DNA of 64,000 nt from Evansella sp041820985 (GTDB lineage: Bacteria; Bacillota; Bacilli; Bacillales; Salisediminibacteriaceae). The stretch spans positions 53,899-117,898 of the forward strand of contig NZ_JBGUAU010000019.1 in NCBI RefSeq assembly GCF_041820985.1. Direction: 5' to 3'. Below the pieces are notes generated by a model that had not been told where the DNA came from, searched no databases, and saw nothing but the letters and a program-made list of their open reading frames with translations. Within the stretch, counting starts at the first letter, position 1. Every line of letters starts with the position of its first letter. This document shows, one piece after another, positions 8,788 to 16,837 of the stretch. The position numbers and the translations under genes are program-made.

Positions 8788-9365
8788 ATGCCCAGTCCTC
8801 TCTCTCTATTATGTAGCTTTATACTATATTCTAGAAAAAAGTTTCTAAATATAGGAATAGCATATTAGTTGTTAGGTCAAAATACCTACATAAAACCGAG
8901 ACTTTCGCCATGATCTTATTTTTTGCCTCCGTGTATTTCAACCATATATAAAAAATTAACGTCAATTTCTCTAAATTTAATGTAAGATGTATACATAGCG
9001 CGTGTCAAGAATACATCATAATTGATTAGAATGGAAAGAAAAGATAGAAAGTACCCCCACAATGTTGAGAAGTGTTTCGAATAATTTATGTGGTCTTTTG
9101 ATCGTACCTATTTTTCTGAAGGTATCATATGTAAACCGAGTGATATTAGGTATGTCTAAGATCAAGAGCACTCTTTAAAAAAGAAGTTTACATATTGGAT
9201 TCTGTGACGCTTCTCTTGTGGTGGTAAAATGGGTTTGGAAGTGAACCGGCTCCACTATGTAGCTTATAGTTAGAATACTTTCAACCTAGTATATTATTTA
9301 TTGGACAAGTATATGTCTAAGCCATTCTACATTACAACGGAGTTGGTTGAAAGTGGGGAATTCAT
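8788..9365. other. Divergent intergenic region between yvyE and degS
   Basis: 578 bases without a gene. It must hold the promoters of yvyE and degS, but I cannot assign a convincing -35/-10 pair. No repeat family of this window is present. Confidence 0.5.
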
Positions 9366-10499
9366 ATGTCTAGTAATCAGTATTCTATTGAAAAAGTACT
9401 AGAGAAAATGATGGAAACTGTTGGTGACAGTCGAGAAAAGATATTTGAGATTGGCGAAGACTCTCGTGGTGAATATAACTTATTGAAACGAGAACTAGAA
9501 AATATTCAATCAAATGTTATTGAAATAATTAATAAAAATGAAAAAATGGAAGTACAGTCTCGTTTTGCGAGAAATCGACTAGCTGAAGTAAGTAAGTATT
9601 TCAATAAATTTACTGATGAAGAAGTAAGAAAAGCGTATGAACAGGCAAATGATTATCAAGTAAAGTTAGCTGTTTTACGCCAAGAGGAAAAGCAACTAAG
9701 GGAAAGAAGAGACCATATAGAACGTAGGTTAATTAAGCTGCAGGATACAATTGGACGAGCTGAAACCCTAGTAAACCAAATTAATGTGGTTATAAATTAT
9801 TTAACTGGTGATTTAAAACAAGTAACAGAGATGGTAGCAGATGCAATGGAAATACAAAAATTTGGCTTAAAGATTATCCAAGTTCAGGAAGAGGAAAGAA
9901 AACGTCTTTCTAGAGAAATTCATGATGGTCCAGCACAGATGATGGCAAATGTACTGCTTCGATCAGATATAGTAGAACGCATCTATACCGAAAGAGGACC
10001 TGAGGAAGCGATGAAGGAAATTCGAGACCTTCGTGTTATGGTGAAGGACTCTTTATCTGAAGTGAGACGCATTATTTATGACTTGAGACCAATGGCACTG
10101 GATGATTTAGGACTAATCCCTACGTTAGAAAAGTATTTACGCTATATTCAAGAGCATGTAAAAGCGACAATAACATTTAAAAGTTTTGGAAAAGAGAGAA
10201 GAATTCCATCTGATATGGAAGTAGCTATCTTTCGATTTGTCCAGGAAGCAGTTCAAAATGCAAATAAACATTCGGAAGCAAAGGAAATTGCTGTGAAGGT
10301 AGAGTTAAAGCTTAACGGTGCTACTGCTATCATCAAGGACGATGGAAAAGGTTTCAATACAAATCTAAAAAAAGAAGGTTCTTTCGGCTTATTAGGAATG
10401 AGAGAGCGTGTGAATATGTTAGATGGAGAGTTGAGTATTCATTCCAATCCGGGCAGAGGAACCCTTATCATGGTACAGATACCAATAAAGTCCAATTAA
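9366..10499 (+). CDS. degS: Cytoplasmic sensor histidine kinase DegS
   Basis: Phosphorylates DegU to control exoenzymes, motility, competence and biofilm genes. 377 residues with no membrane segment: the N-terminal Sensor_DegS coiled coil (1-165), then a HisKA_3 H-box EERKRLSREIHDGPAQ with phospho-acceptor His186, and a C-terminal HATPase with AVQNANKHSEA, DDGKGF and GSFGLLGMRERV. AAAGTGGGGA lies just before the ATG. degU follows after 142 bases, the canonical two-component arrangement. Confidence 0.97.
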   Translation: MSSNQYSIEKVLEKMMETVGDSREKIFEIGEDSRGEYNLLKRELENIQSNVIEIINKNEKMEVQSRFARNRLAEVSKYFNKFTDEEVRKAYEQANDYQVKLAVLRQEEKQLRERRDHIERRLIKLQDTIGRAETLVNQINVVINYLTGDLKQVTEMVADAMEIQKFGLKIIQVQEEERKRLSREIHDGPAQMMANVLLRSDIVERIYTERGPEEAMKEIRDLRVMVKDSLSEVRRIIYDLRPMALDDLGLIPTLEKYLRYIQEHVKATITFKSFGKERRIPSDMEVAIFRFVQEAVQNANKHSEAKEIAVKVELKLNGATAIIKDDGKGFNTNLKKEGSFGLLGMRERVNMLDGELSIHSNPGRGTLIMVQIPIKSN

Positions 10500-10641
10500 T
10501 TAGTAAAAAAGAACTGTTTTTTATAAAGGTGCATCATATTATTATTCACTGTTATTTTTCCGGTATAGTAAGTAGTAGAAGAAATGAAGCGCACATGTAT
10601 AATACATAATGGTTAATGGGAGCCAGGGGAGGAAAAAAGAG

Positions 10642-11334
10642 ATGGAGAAACAAATTAAAATTGTCTTAGTTGATGACCATCAGTTATTTCGTGAAGGAGT
10701 AAAACGAATTCTTGCAATGGAACCATCCTTTGATGTTGTTGCAGAAGGAAATGATGGAGATGTAGTAGTAGATTTAGTAAGGCATTATCAGCCTGATGTT
10801 GTCCTCATGGATATAAATATGCCGAATGTAAATGGTGTTGAGGCCACAAAAATGTTAGTTGAAACGTTTCCGAATGTAAAAGTTTTAATACTTTCTATTC
10901 ACGATGATGAAACGTATGTAACTCATGTTTTAAAAACAGGTGCTACGGGCTACTTGTTAAAAGAGATGGATACAGATGCACTGATCGAAGCGGTGAAAGT
11001 AGTTGGAGAAGGTGGTGCTTACATTCACCCGAAAGTGACACATAATCTAATTAATGAGTACCGCCGTTTAGCAAGCGATAATGAATCGGATTCGGAAATT
11101 GGTTTCAGAGAAGTAGAGTACCGTCGACCTCTACACTTATTGACTCGTCGAGAGTGTGAAGTTCTTCAACTAATGACAGATGGTAAGAGTAATCGCGCAA
11201 TTGGAGAAGCTTTATATATTAGTGAAAAAACAGTGAAAAACCATGTGAGTAATATTTTACAAAAGATGAACATGAACGATCGTACACAAGCGGTAGTGGA
11301 AGCGATCAAAAATGGGTGGGTAAGGGTAAATTGA
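10642..11334 (+). CDS. degU: Two-component response regulator DegU
   Basis: NarL/FixJ-type response regulator, partner of DegS. 230 residues. Receiver domain with the acidic pair DD at 11-12, phospho-acceptor Asp57 in VVLMDINMPN, and Lys in GYLLKEMD; C-terminal LuxR HTH with LTRRECEVLQL and ISEKTVKNHVSNIL. ATG 10642 is preferred because GGGAGG lies 9 bases upstream; the longer ATG at 10609 would add 11 unconserved residues. A TATAAT near 10599 may be a gene-specific -10. Confidence 0.97.
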   Translation: MEKQIKIVLVDDHQLFREGVKRILAMEPSFDVVAEGNDGDVVVDLVRHYQPDVVLMDINMPNVNGVEATKMLVETFPNVKVLILSIHDDETYVTHVLKTGATGYLLKEMDTDALIEAVKVVGEGGAYIHPKVTHNLINEYRRLASDNESDSEIGFREVEYRRPLHLLTRRECEVLQLMTDGKSNRAIGEALYISEKTVKNHVSNILQKMNMNDRTQAVVEAIKNGWVRVN

Positions 11335-11348
11335 TTTATGTTGGAAAG

Positions 11349-11382
11349 CCAATCTCCTTAATCTAGGAGGTTGGTTTTTTTT
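11349..11382 (+). terminator. Terminator after degU
   Basis: CCAATCTCCT and AGGAGGTTGG (one G-U pair) close a 6-base loop, followed by eight T. Confidence 0.85.
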
Positions 11383-11466
11383 GTTGTTTAGAAGTTTCTA
11401 TATTTGTGCTGGATGTCCGTTAAGTTTAGGGGGGAATGATGGTGAGGAGTGTCAATATTCGACAAA

Positions 11467-11586
11467 TTGTTAGAAAGCAATGCTCAATTGTTAGAAAAGA
11501 ACACCTATTTGTTAGAAAGCAACGCTCAATTGTTAGAATATGTGGCGCAATTGTTAGAATCCAACCACCCATTGTTAGATTTACCT
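11467..11586 (+). repeat. 21-bp tandem repeat (six TTGTTAGAA-headed units)
   Basis: TTGTTAGAA begins at 11467, 11488, 11509, 11530 and 11551, exactly every 21 bases, with a sixth head TTGTTAGAT at 11572. Because 21 is a multiple of 3, several frames stay open; the frame from GTG 11449 reads as heptads LLESNAQ/LLEKNTY, like a coiled coil. The last unit runs into unrelated sequence. I treat it as a repeat array with uncertain coding status. Confidence 0.85.
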
Positions 11587-11797
11587 TTTTCAAATCCCCT
11601 TAGACTACATGTTTGCTATTTAATCTCTGTTTTACATAAGACCTTTGTATGTTGTCGTATTTTTCCTGTAAATATATGACTGAAATAATAGACAAACCTA
11701 TTCACTATTGATACTATAAATTTACAGTTAATAGACATAATACGAATTTATAAATAATTACTTAATTTTAAATTTTAACGGAAGAAGTGAACTATCC

Positions 11798-12643
11798 ATG
11801 AGTAAAGTCGCAGTAGTTACCGACAGCACCGCATACATACCAAAAGAGATGCGAGAAAAAAATAATATTCACATGATTCCTTTAAATGTCATCTTCGGGG
11901 AAGAAGAATATAAGGAAGAGCAAGAGATAACCGCAGAGCAGTTTTATGAGCAAATGAAAAATACAGAAAATCTTCCCAAAACTTCGCAACCAGCCATTGG
12001 ATTTTTTGAACAAAAATATGAAGAGTTGAAACAAGATTACACAGACATCATTGTCATCACGCTTTCGAGCGGTATTAGTGGAACATACCAAACAGCACTT
12101 AGTGCGGCTACCATGGTTGAAGGCGTGAATGTTCATGCGTTTGATACTGAAATAAGCTGTTTCGTTCAAGGCTTTTATGTGTTGAAAGCAGCTGAACTAG
12201 CACAAAGCAATTATTCCGCCAATGACATCATCAATAAACTTCATGAAATGAAACAAACATGCCGTGCTTATTTTATGGCAGACGATCTTAGTCATCTTCA
12301 TCGTGGTGGACGCCTAAACGGTGCTCAACTTATCGTAGGTAGCCTATTGCAAATAAAGCCAGTGCTACATTTTGAAAACAAGGTGATTGTACCATTCGAA
12401 AAAGTTCGAACATCCAAAAAAGCGATCAATAGAATTTTTGATCTTCTAGATGAAGATGTAAAAAGCGGTGAAGCATATGACATCACTGTTATCCACGCGA
12501 ATAGAAAAGAAAAAGCAGAAGAATTGGCATCAACTATTCGCAACAAATACCCGAACACCAATGTAACGGTAAGCTACTTCGGTCCAGTTATCGGAACACA
12601 TCTTGGCGAAGGTAGTTTAGGTATTGGTTGGGTTAAGCAATAA
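11798..12643 (+). CDS. DegV family fatty-acid-binding protein
   Basis: 281-residue DegV-domain protein. These proteins bind a fatty acid (FakB-type) and present it to a FakA kinase, or serve as lipid carriers. Diagnostic N-terminus VAVVTDSTAYIP, plus KTSQPAIGFF, ITLSSGISGTYQ and a C-terminal VIGTHLGEGSLGIGW. It sits between degU and comFA exactly as degV (yviA) does in B. subtilis. No FakA gene is in the window. Confidence 0.93.
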   Translation: MSKVAVVTDSTAYIPKEMREKNNIHMIPLNVIFGEEEYKEEQEITAEQFYEQMKNTENLPKTSQPAIGFFEQKYEELKQDYTDIIVITLSSGISGTYQTALSAATMVEGVNVHAFDTEISCFVQGFYVLKAAELAQSNYSANDIINKLHEMKQTCRAYFMADDLSHLHRGGRLNGAQLIVGSLLQIKPVLHFENKVIVPFEKVRTSKKAINRIFDLLDEDVKSGEAYDITVIHANRKEKAEELASTIRNKYPNTNVTVSYFGPVIGTHLGEGSLGIGWVKQ

Positions 12644-12746
12644 AAAACACAAGCGGGGTTCCAAAAACAACTCCGCTTACTTAACATCCTCATTAGTGAA
12701 TCCTCTTGTTAATCAACCCCTATCACCTCATAAAGGAGAATATAAT

Positions 12747-14405
12747 ATGCTTTTTTATCCGCTCAGCTTTCACAAAGTCCGTGAGTTGTTATCTTTGTGT
12801 TCCTACACACAGAAAGAAGCTTTCCTTCAAGTTTTACCATATGAACATCCGCAAAATGCATCACAACTTTGGCTTCTACCTCAATTACCTCGGCACGAAA
12901 AAGATGAAACATACTCTGCAGCCTATCAACTTCTTGATCACACGATAGAACCGAAACCTCTGATTCACCTTCAAAATGACCTGAAACAAATCTACTTCCC
13001 ACCACCGAATTACTTGTACCCGTATAACGAAGAACTGAAAAGTTTTGCACAACATCGAAGACTGCTACTTGATGAGCTCCCGTTTTCCATTAAAGAGATA
13101 TACGATCATGTTAAAAACGGTTTCCTAACATATCAACATGGGATTATTCAAAAAGGGAAGGGATACGAATGTCAACGATGTGGCAACTCAGATTCTTCCT
13201 TGTTAGCGACATTTTCTTGTTATCGGTGTAAAGGAAGCTGTGTGTATTGTCGGAGTTGTTTAATGATGGGGCGCATTTCAAGCTGTACACCACTACTAAC
13301 GTGGAATGATGTAGAAAATGTGAATGAAACTTCCCATGAATTAGGCTGGGAAGGAACGTTATCTCCCTATCAAGAAAAAGCATCTGAAAAGTTATGTGAT
13401 ACGATCGAGGATTTTTTTGCTGGAAAAAATACATCTTCTTTTTTCTTAATCTGGGCGGTTTGTGGTGCGGGCAAAACAGAGATGTTGTTTCATGGTATTG
13501 CTCTTGCATTACAAAAAAATCTCCGTGTTCTTATTGCCACGCCTCGAACCGATGTAGTGTTAGAGCTAGAACCACGTATTAAATCAGCTTTTCCGAAAAC
13601 GAAAGTTATCGCGCTGTATGGTGGGGCAGAAGATAGGTTTACAAATGGTGAGTTAGTAATAAGCACCACTCATCAACTTCTTCGTTTTCACAAGGCATTT
13701 GATCTCGTTATCATCGATGAGGTTGACGCCTTTCCATTTACAGTAGATAAAAAGCTTCGATATGCCGTATCACAAGCAAAAAAAGAGCGAAGTTTAACGG
13801 TGTTTGTTTCTGCCACCCCTGATGAAAAAATGAAATGGGAAGCGAAAACGAAAGCAATCTTGTCTGTAAAAGTAGCTCGTCGTTATCATAAACACCCACT
13901 TCCTGTACCGAAGTTCCAATGGGCGGGGCAATGGGATAAAACGTTGCAAAAAAGGCGAATTCCATCAACACTATTTCGTTGGTTGTTGCAGCAAATGGAT
14001 AGAGAAAAGCAAGTGTTTTTGTTTGTACCTAGCGTGAAGGTAATGGAGCAAGTCGTTGTCATCCTCCGTGATGAATTGGATTCGGTGGTGGAGGGTGTTC
14101 ATGCGGGAGATGAGGATCGACGAGAGAAAGTTATGGAATTTAGAAAAGGGAATACCCGTATTTTAGTGACGACGACCATTTTAGAAAGAGGGGTAACGGT
14201 GAAAGGAGTCCAGGTAGCTGTGTTAGGTGCAGAAGACAGAATTTTTACCGAATCAGCACTTGTTCAAATTGCTGGGAGAGTGGGCCGGAGTCCAGAGGAA
14301 CCGACTGGTGATGTGGTGTTTTTTCATTATGGGAAAACAAAGGAAATGGTTCAAGCGGTGAAGCACGTTAAAATGATGAATGATCTGGGAGAAAGGGAGG
14401 TGTAA
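12747..14405 (+). CDS. comFA: Competence helicase ComFA
   Basis: DEAD-box-like ATPase needed to pull transforming DNA through the membrane. 552 residues from ATG 12747, chosen for AAAGGAG 9 bases upstream. A zinc finger region has Cys142, 145, 158, 161, 165, 168 and 171; Walker A is AVCGAGKTE (237-245), Walker B is DEVD (324-327), VSATP is motif III and QIAGRVGRS is motif VI. It is longer than B. subtilis ComFA (463), mainly at the N-terminus. comFC follows immediately; no comFB lies between them. Confidence 0.95.
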   Translation: MLFYPLSFHKVRELLSLCSYTQKEAFLQVLPYEHPQNASQLWLLPQLPRHEKDETYSAAYQLLDHTIEPKPLIHLQNDLKQIYFPPPNYLYPYNEELKSFAQHRRLLLDELPFSIKEIYDHVKNGFLTYQHGIIQKGKGYECQRCGNSDSSLLATFSCYRCKGSCVYCRSCLMMGRISSCTPLLTWNDVENVNETSHELGWEGTLSPYQEKASEKLCDTIEDFFAGKNTSSFFLIWAVCGAGKTEMLFHGIALALQKNLRVLIATPRTDVVLELEPRIKSAFPKTKVIALYGGAEDRFTNGELVISTTHQLLRFHKAFDLVIIDEVDAFPFTVDKKLRYAVSQAKKERSLTVFVSATPDEKMKWEAKTKAILSVKVARRYHKHPLPVPKFQWAGQWDKTLQKRRIPSTLFRWLLQQMDREKQVFLFVPSVKVMEQVVVILRDELDSVVEGVHAGDEDRREKVMEFRKGNTRILVTTTILERGVTVKGVQVAVLGAEDRIFTESALVQIAGRVGRSPEEPTGDVVFFHYGKTKEMVQAVKHVKMMNDLGEREV

Positions 14406-15155
14406 GTGTTGATGAGTGAGCAGAGGTGTTTATGGTGTCTAGAGCATTTCGCGGTAGCTTTTTCCTGGTCGTGGGTTGTAGGTGGGGGCACAGGGAAACT
14501 TTGCAATGAATGCAACAGTAAAATGGAGAAGATAACGAGCGTTATATGCAAAGAGTGCGGACGACCTAACATAGGAAATGTGAAGATGACAGGGGAGGCC
14601 CAGTGTTCTGATTGCATGAGATGGTCGGCGATTCCCCCTTGGAGTAGCCAACCTTTTTTGCATCGAGCGCTTTACATATATAATCCATTTATTCAGGAGT
14701 TCATTGCTCGATATAAGTATCGAGGAGATGTGGAACTGGCAACTCTTTTTGTCGACGATTTAGTTTCGTTAGCGAGGGAAATGGGAGGATTCGATATAGT
14801 TACCACTATTCCGTTACGAGAAAAACGAGAGTGGGAAAGAGGATTTAATCAAGCTGATGTGTTAGCAGGGAAGTTTCGGATGGTGGAACCACTATTGAAT
14901 AGGGTGAAAAATTCAGAGGATAAGCAAAGTAAACGAACGAGGGAAGATAGGTTAGCGGCGTTGAGTGGTGCCTTCGCTTTACGTGAGGATGTAGAGAGAA
15001 GTTCCCTTGTTGGAAAACGGATTTTATTAGTAGACGATATTTATACGACTGGTGCCACGTTGCGGAGTGCGGGTGCGACTCTTTATAGTATGGGAGCGAA
15101 GAGTGTTGCTGCCGTTTCTGTTGCGAGATCCATTGGGGCTTCTGGGGAGAAATAG
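14406..15155 (+). CDS. comFC: Competence protein ComFC (phosphoribosyltransferase-like)
   Basis: 249 residues. N-terminal zinc ribbon cysteines (CLWC, CNEC, CKECGRP, CSDC), then a type I phosphoribosyltransferase fold with the PRPP loop ILLVDDIYTTGATLRSAG and an RRT-like KQSKRTREDRL stretch. It partners ComFA in DNA uptake. The start is uncertain between GTG 14406, TTG 14409 and ATG 14412; GGAGG at 14396-14400 fits the first two best. It directly abuts comFA, so the two are surely one operon. Confidence 0.94.
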   Translation: MLMSEQRCLWCLEHFAVAFSWSWVVGGGTGKLCNECNSKMEKITSVICKECGRPNIGNVKMTGEAQCSDCMRWSAIPPWSSQPFLHRALYIYNPFIQEFIARYKYRGDVELATLFVDDLVSLAREMGGFDIVTTIPLREKREWERGFNQADVLAGKFRMVEPLLNRVKNSEDKQSKRTREDRLAALSGAFALREDVERSSLVGKRILLVDDIYTTGATLRSAGATLYSMGAKSVAAVSVARSIGASGEK

Positions 15156-15268
15156 CAAGGTTGGTCTTGATTAGTTCATGATGACCGAACTAGATGGAAG
15201 ATATGGATTTGGGTTATCTAGACTTCTGCATCATTCTACTTTGTGCTAAATCTATTCGTTTTGACCTA

Positions 15269-15295
15269 TTAACTAATTTATTTTTCTGTCGATAT
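15269..15295 (+). promoter_or_regulatory. SigD-type promoter of yvyF
   Basis: TTAA (15269-15272), a 15-base spacer, then GTCGATAT (15288-15295), close to the flagellar sigma consensus TAAA-N15-GCCGATAT. It lies about 30 bases before the yvyF start. Confidence 0.7.
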
Positions 15296-15326
15296 AATAA
15301 GAAAGAAATAGGTGGGGGAGAACCAA

Positions 15327-15755
15327 ATGGCAGAGTTAGCTAATTGTTCTAGTTGTGGAAAGGTATTTGTGAAGGCATTGCGTCCTATATGCAATGATTG
15401 TAATAAAGAAGTGGATGGTAAGTTTCAAATCGTGTATGACTATTTACGGAAGCGAGAAAATCGAAGTGCTTCTCTTCATGAAGTTCATAAGGATACAGAG
15501 GTAGAAATAGATCTTATCTATAAATTCATCCGAGAGGGAAGAATCCATTTGCGTGATTTTCCTAATTTGGGGTATCCGTGTGAAAAGTGTGAAGCGCTGA
15601 TCCGAGAAGGAAAGCTTTGTACGGATTGTCAAAATGATATTCGGTCGGGTTTAAATGGATTGAAGAGTCAGAAAGAGTTCGAAGATAGAAAGAAGAGTCG
15701 AGAAAACCAGAGAATTACTACGTATTCTTCGTTGGGAGATCGATTAAAACGGTAA
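15327..15755 (+). CDS. yvyF: Flagellar operon protein YvyF (TIGR03826 type)
   Basis: 142 residues with two zinc-knuckle-like pairs at each end: CSSCGK and CNDC near the N-terminus, CEKC and CTDC after residue 80, separated by a helical segment (VYDYLRKRENRSASLHEVH) like a winged helix. Typical of YvyF, which precedes flgM in Bacillus. ATG 15327 follows GGTGGGGGAG; GTG at 15312 overlaps that SD and is unlikely. Function is not established beyond association with flagellar genes. Confidence 0.9.
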   Translation: MAELANCSSCGKVFVKALRPICNDCNKEVDGKFQIVYDYLRKRENRSASLHEVHKDTEVEIDLIYKFIREGRIHLRDFPNLGYPCEKCEALIREGKLCTDCQNDIRSGLNGLKSQKEFEDRKKSRENQRITTYSSLGDRLKR

Positions 15756-15769
15756 AAAGAAAAAACAGT

Positions 15770-15796
15770 TAAATAGAAGGGCGTTTTTACCGATAT
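15770..15796 (+). promoter_or_regulatory. SigD promoter of flgM
   Basis: TAAA (15770-15773), exactly 15 bases, then ACCGATAT (15789-15796). This would give FlgM feedback on SigD activity. Confidence 0.85.
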
Positions 15797-15849
15797 ACAA
15801 GATGGATTGTGTATAATATGTTGAATGTATATAAAAGGAGGTTGCGATC

Positions 15850-16107
15850 GTGAAGATTAATCCTATTTATTCTTTAAACGCTTATCGAAAGCAACAAGAA
15901 GTTAGTTCAAAGAAGTCGACTGAACTCCAGAAGAAACATGATCAATTGGAGATATCATCTGCTGCCCAAAATATGCAGAAGGTAAATCAATATGCCATTG
16001 ATAGACAAGAGAAAATTGAAAAGATTAAAGATCAAATTGAACAAGGTACATACAAAGCCAATGCCCATGAGACGGCGAGAAAGTTTTATGAGTACTGGAA
16101 TGAGTAG
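15850..16107 (+). CDS. flgM: Anti-sigma factor FlgM
   Basis: Binds and inhibits the flagellar sigma factor SigD until the hook is finished. 85 residues, start GTG 15850 after AAAGGAGG. The N-terminal MKINPIYSLNAYRKQ and the C-terminal sigma-binding helices (KIEKIKDQIEQGTYKANAHETARKF, shown here as a landmark only up to ARKF) are family signatures. It is followed by flgN, flgK and flgL in the standard order and has its own SigD promoter. Confidence 0.95.
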   Translation: MKINPIYSLNAYRKQQEVSSKKSTELQKKHDQLEISSAAQNMQKVNQYAIDRQEKIEKIKDQIEQGTYKANAHETARKFYEYWNE

Positions 16108-16132
16108 AGTAACCACATGGGAGGGATGAGTG

Positions 16133-16630
16133 ATGAAACACGAGATTATTACTATTTTTCAAGCGTTAACAGGTGTTCATGAAAAATTTAATGAAAATGC
16201 TTTGGAAAAACAGGACGCGGTTAAAAAAGGTGATATGCCAGCGCTTGAAAATGTAATGAAGGAGGAAACCGTCCTCATTCAACAGCTTCGCAAGCTAGAA
16301 AATACGAGAGAACATGTGGTGAACGCTTGGATGATAGATAAGGGGTTTGTGAAAGAGGACGTGACGATGGATAAGCTTTTGCAGTTTTTCCCTGAGGAGG
16401 AACGGCAGGAATTGCTGCTGTGGCAGCAGCGACTTGTTAGTGAAATAGAAAAGCTTAAACATCAAAATGAACTCAATCGAAAGTTGCTTGAGGAATCGTT
16501 GCGATTTGTTAACATATCTCTTGATGCGATGTATCCGAGAGGGGAATATGAAAACTACCAGCGGCCTACTAGTCACAAGGTGCAGGATGTTGGTATGGAA
16601 GGTAAATCATTGTTCGACTCGAAAGCGTAG
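16133..16630 (+). CDS. flgN: FlgK/FlgL export chaperone FlgN
   Basis: 165-residue helical protein of the FlgN (YvyG) family, a cytoplasmic chaperone for hook-junction proteins FlgK and FlgL. All-alpha with long charged helices (LLQFFPEEERQELLLWQQRL and NRKLLEESLRFVNISLDAMY) and a C-terminal tail. ATG 16133 is 8 bases after GGAGG; GTG 16130 is the alternative. It lies between flgM and flgK, as expected. Confidence 0.93.
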   Translation: MKHEIITIFQALTGVHEKFNENALEKQDAVKKGDMPALENVMKEETVLIQQLRKLENTREHVVNAWMIDKGFVKEDVTMDKLLQFFPEEERQELLLWQQRLVSEIEKLKHQNELNRKLLEESLRFVNISLDAMYPRGEYENYQRPTSHKVQDVGMEGKSLFDSKA

Positions 16631-16696
16631 TTTGTAAGATTTACTATTTTTTTCTGAAAAAAGATTTGGTAGTTTGAAAAGATAAAATTCTAATTA

Positions 16697-16773
16697 TTGT
16701 CTAGCTCCAGGCGCCGTCAACTCATGTATAATAACCTGCCTGATGAAAAGCAAAAAACGCTTTTTATCGTCCG
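16697..16773 (+). repeat. Dispersed CTAGCTCCAGGCGCC element, copy 1
   Basis: TTGTCTAGCTCCAGGCGCC at the left and a CTTTTTATCGTCC end; a divergent second copy lies at 63291-63367. Contains an AAGCAAAAAACGCTTT hairpin. Similar CTAGCTCCAGCGCC elements are common in Bacillus intergenic regions. Confidence 0.75.
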
Positions 16774-16837
16774 GAATATTTGGATTTGAGTGATGAGAGG
16801 GCGCTTTGTGCTTTTCTTTCTAGAGAGGGTGTAAGGT

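Noticed and set aside
11449..11679. A confident protein-coding gene in the 21-bp array
   Set aside because: More than one frame is open because of the 21-bp period, so ORF length is not evidence; kept only as a finding.
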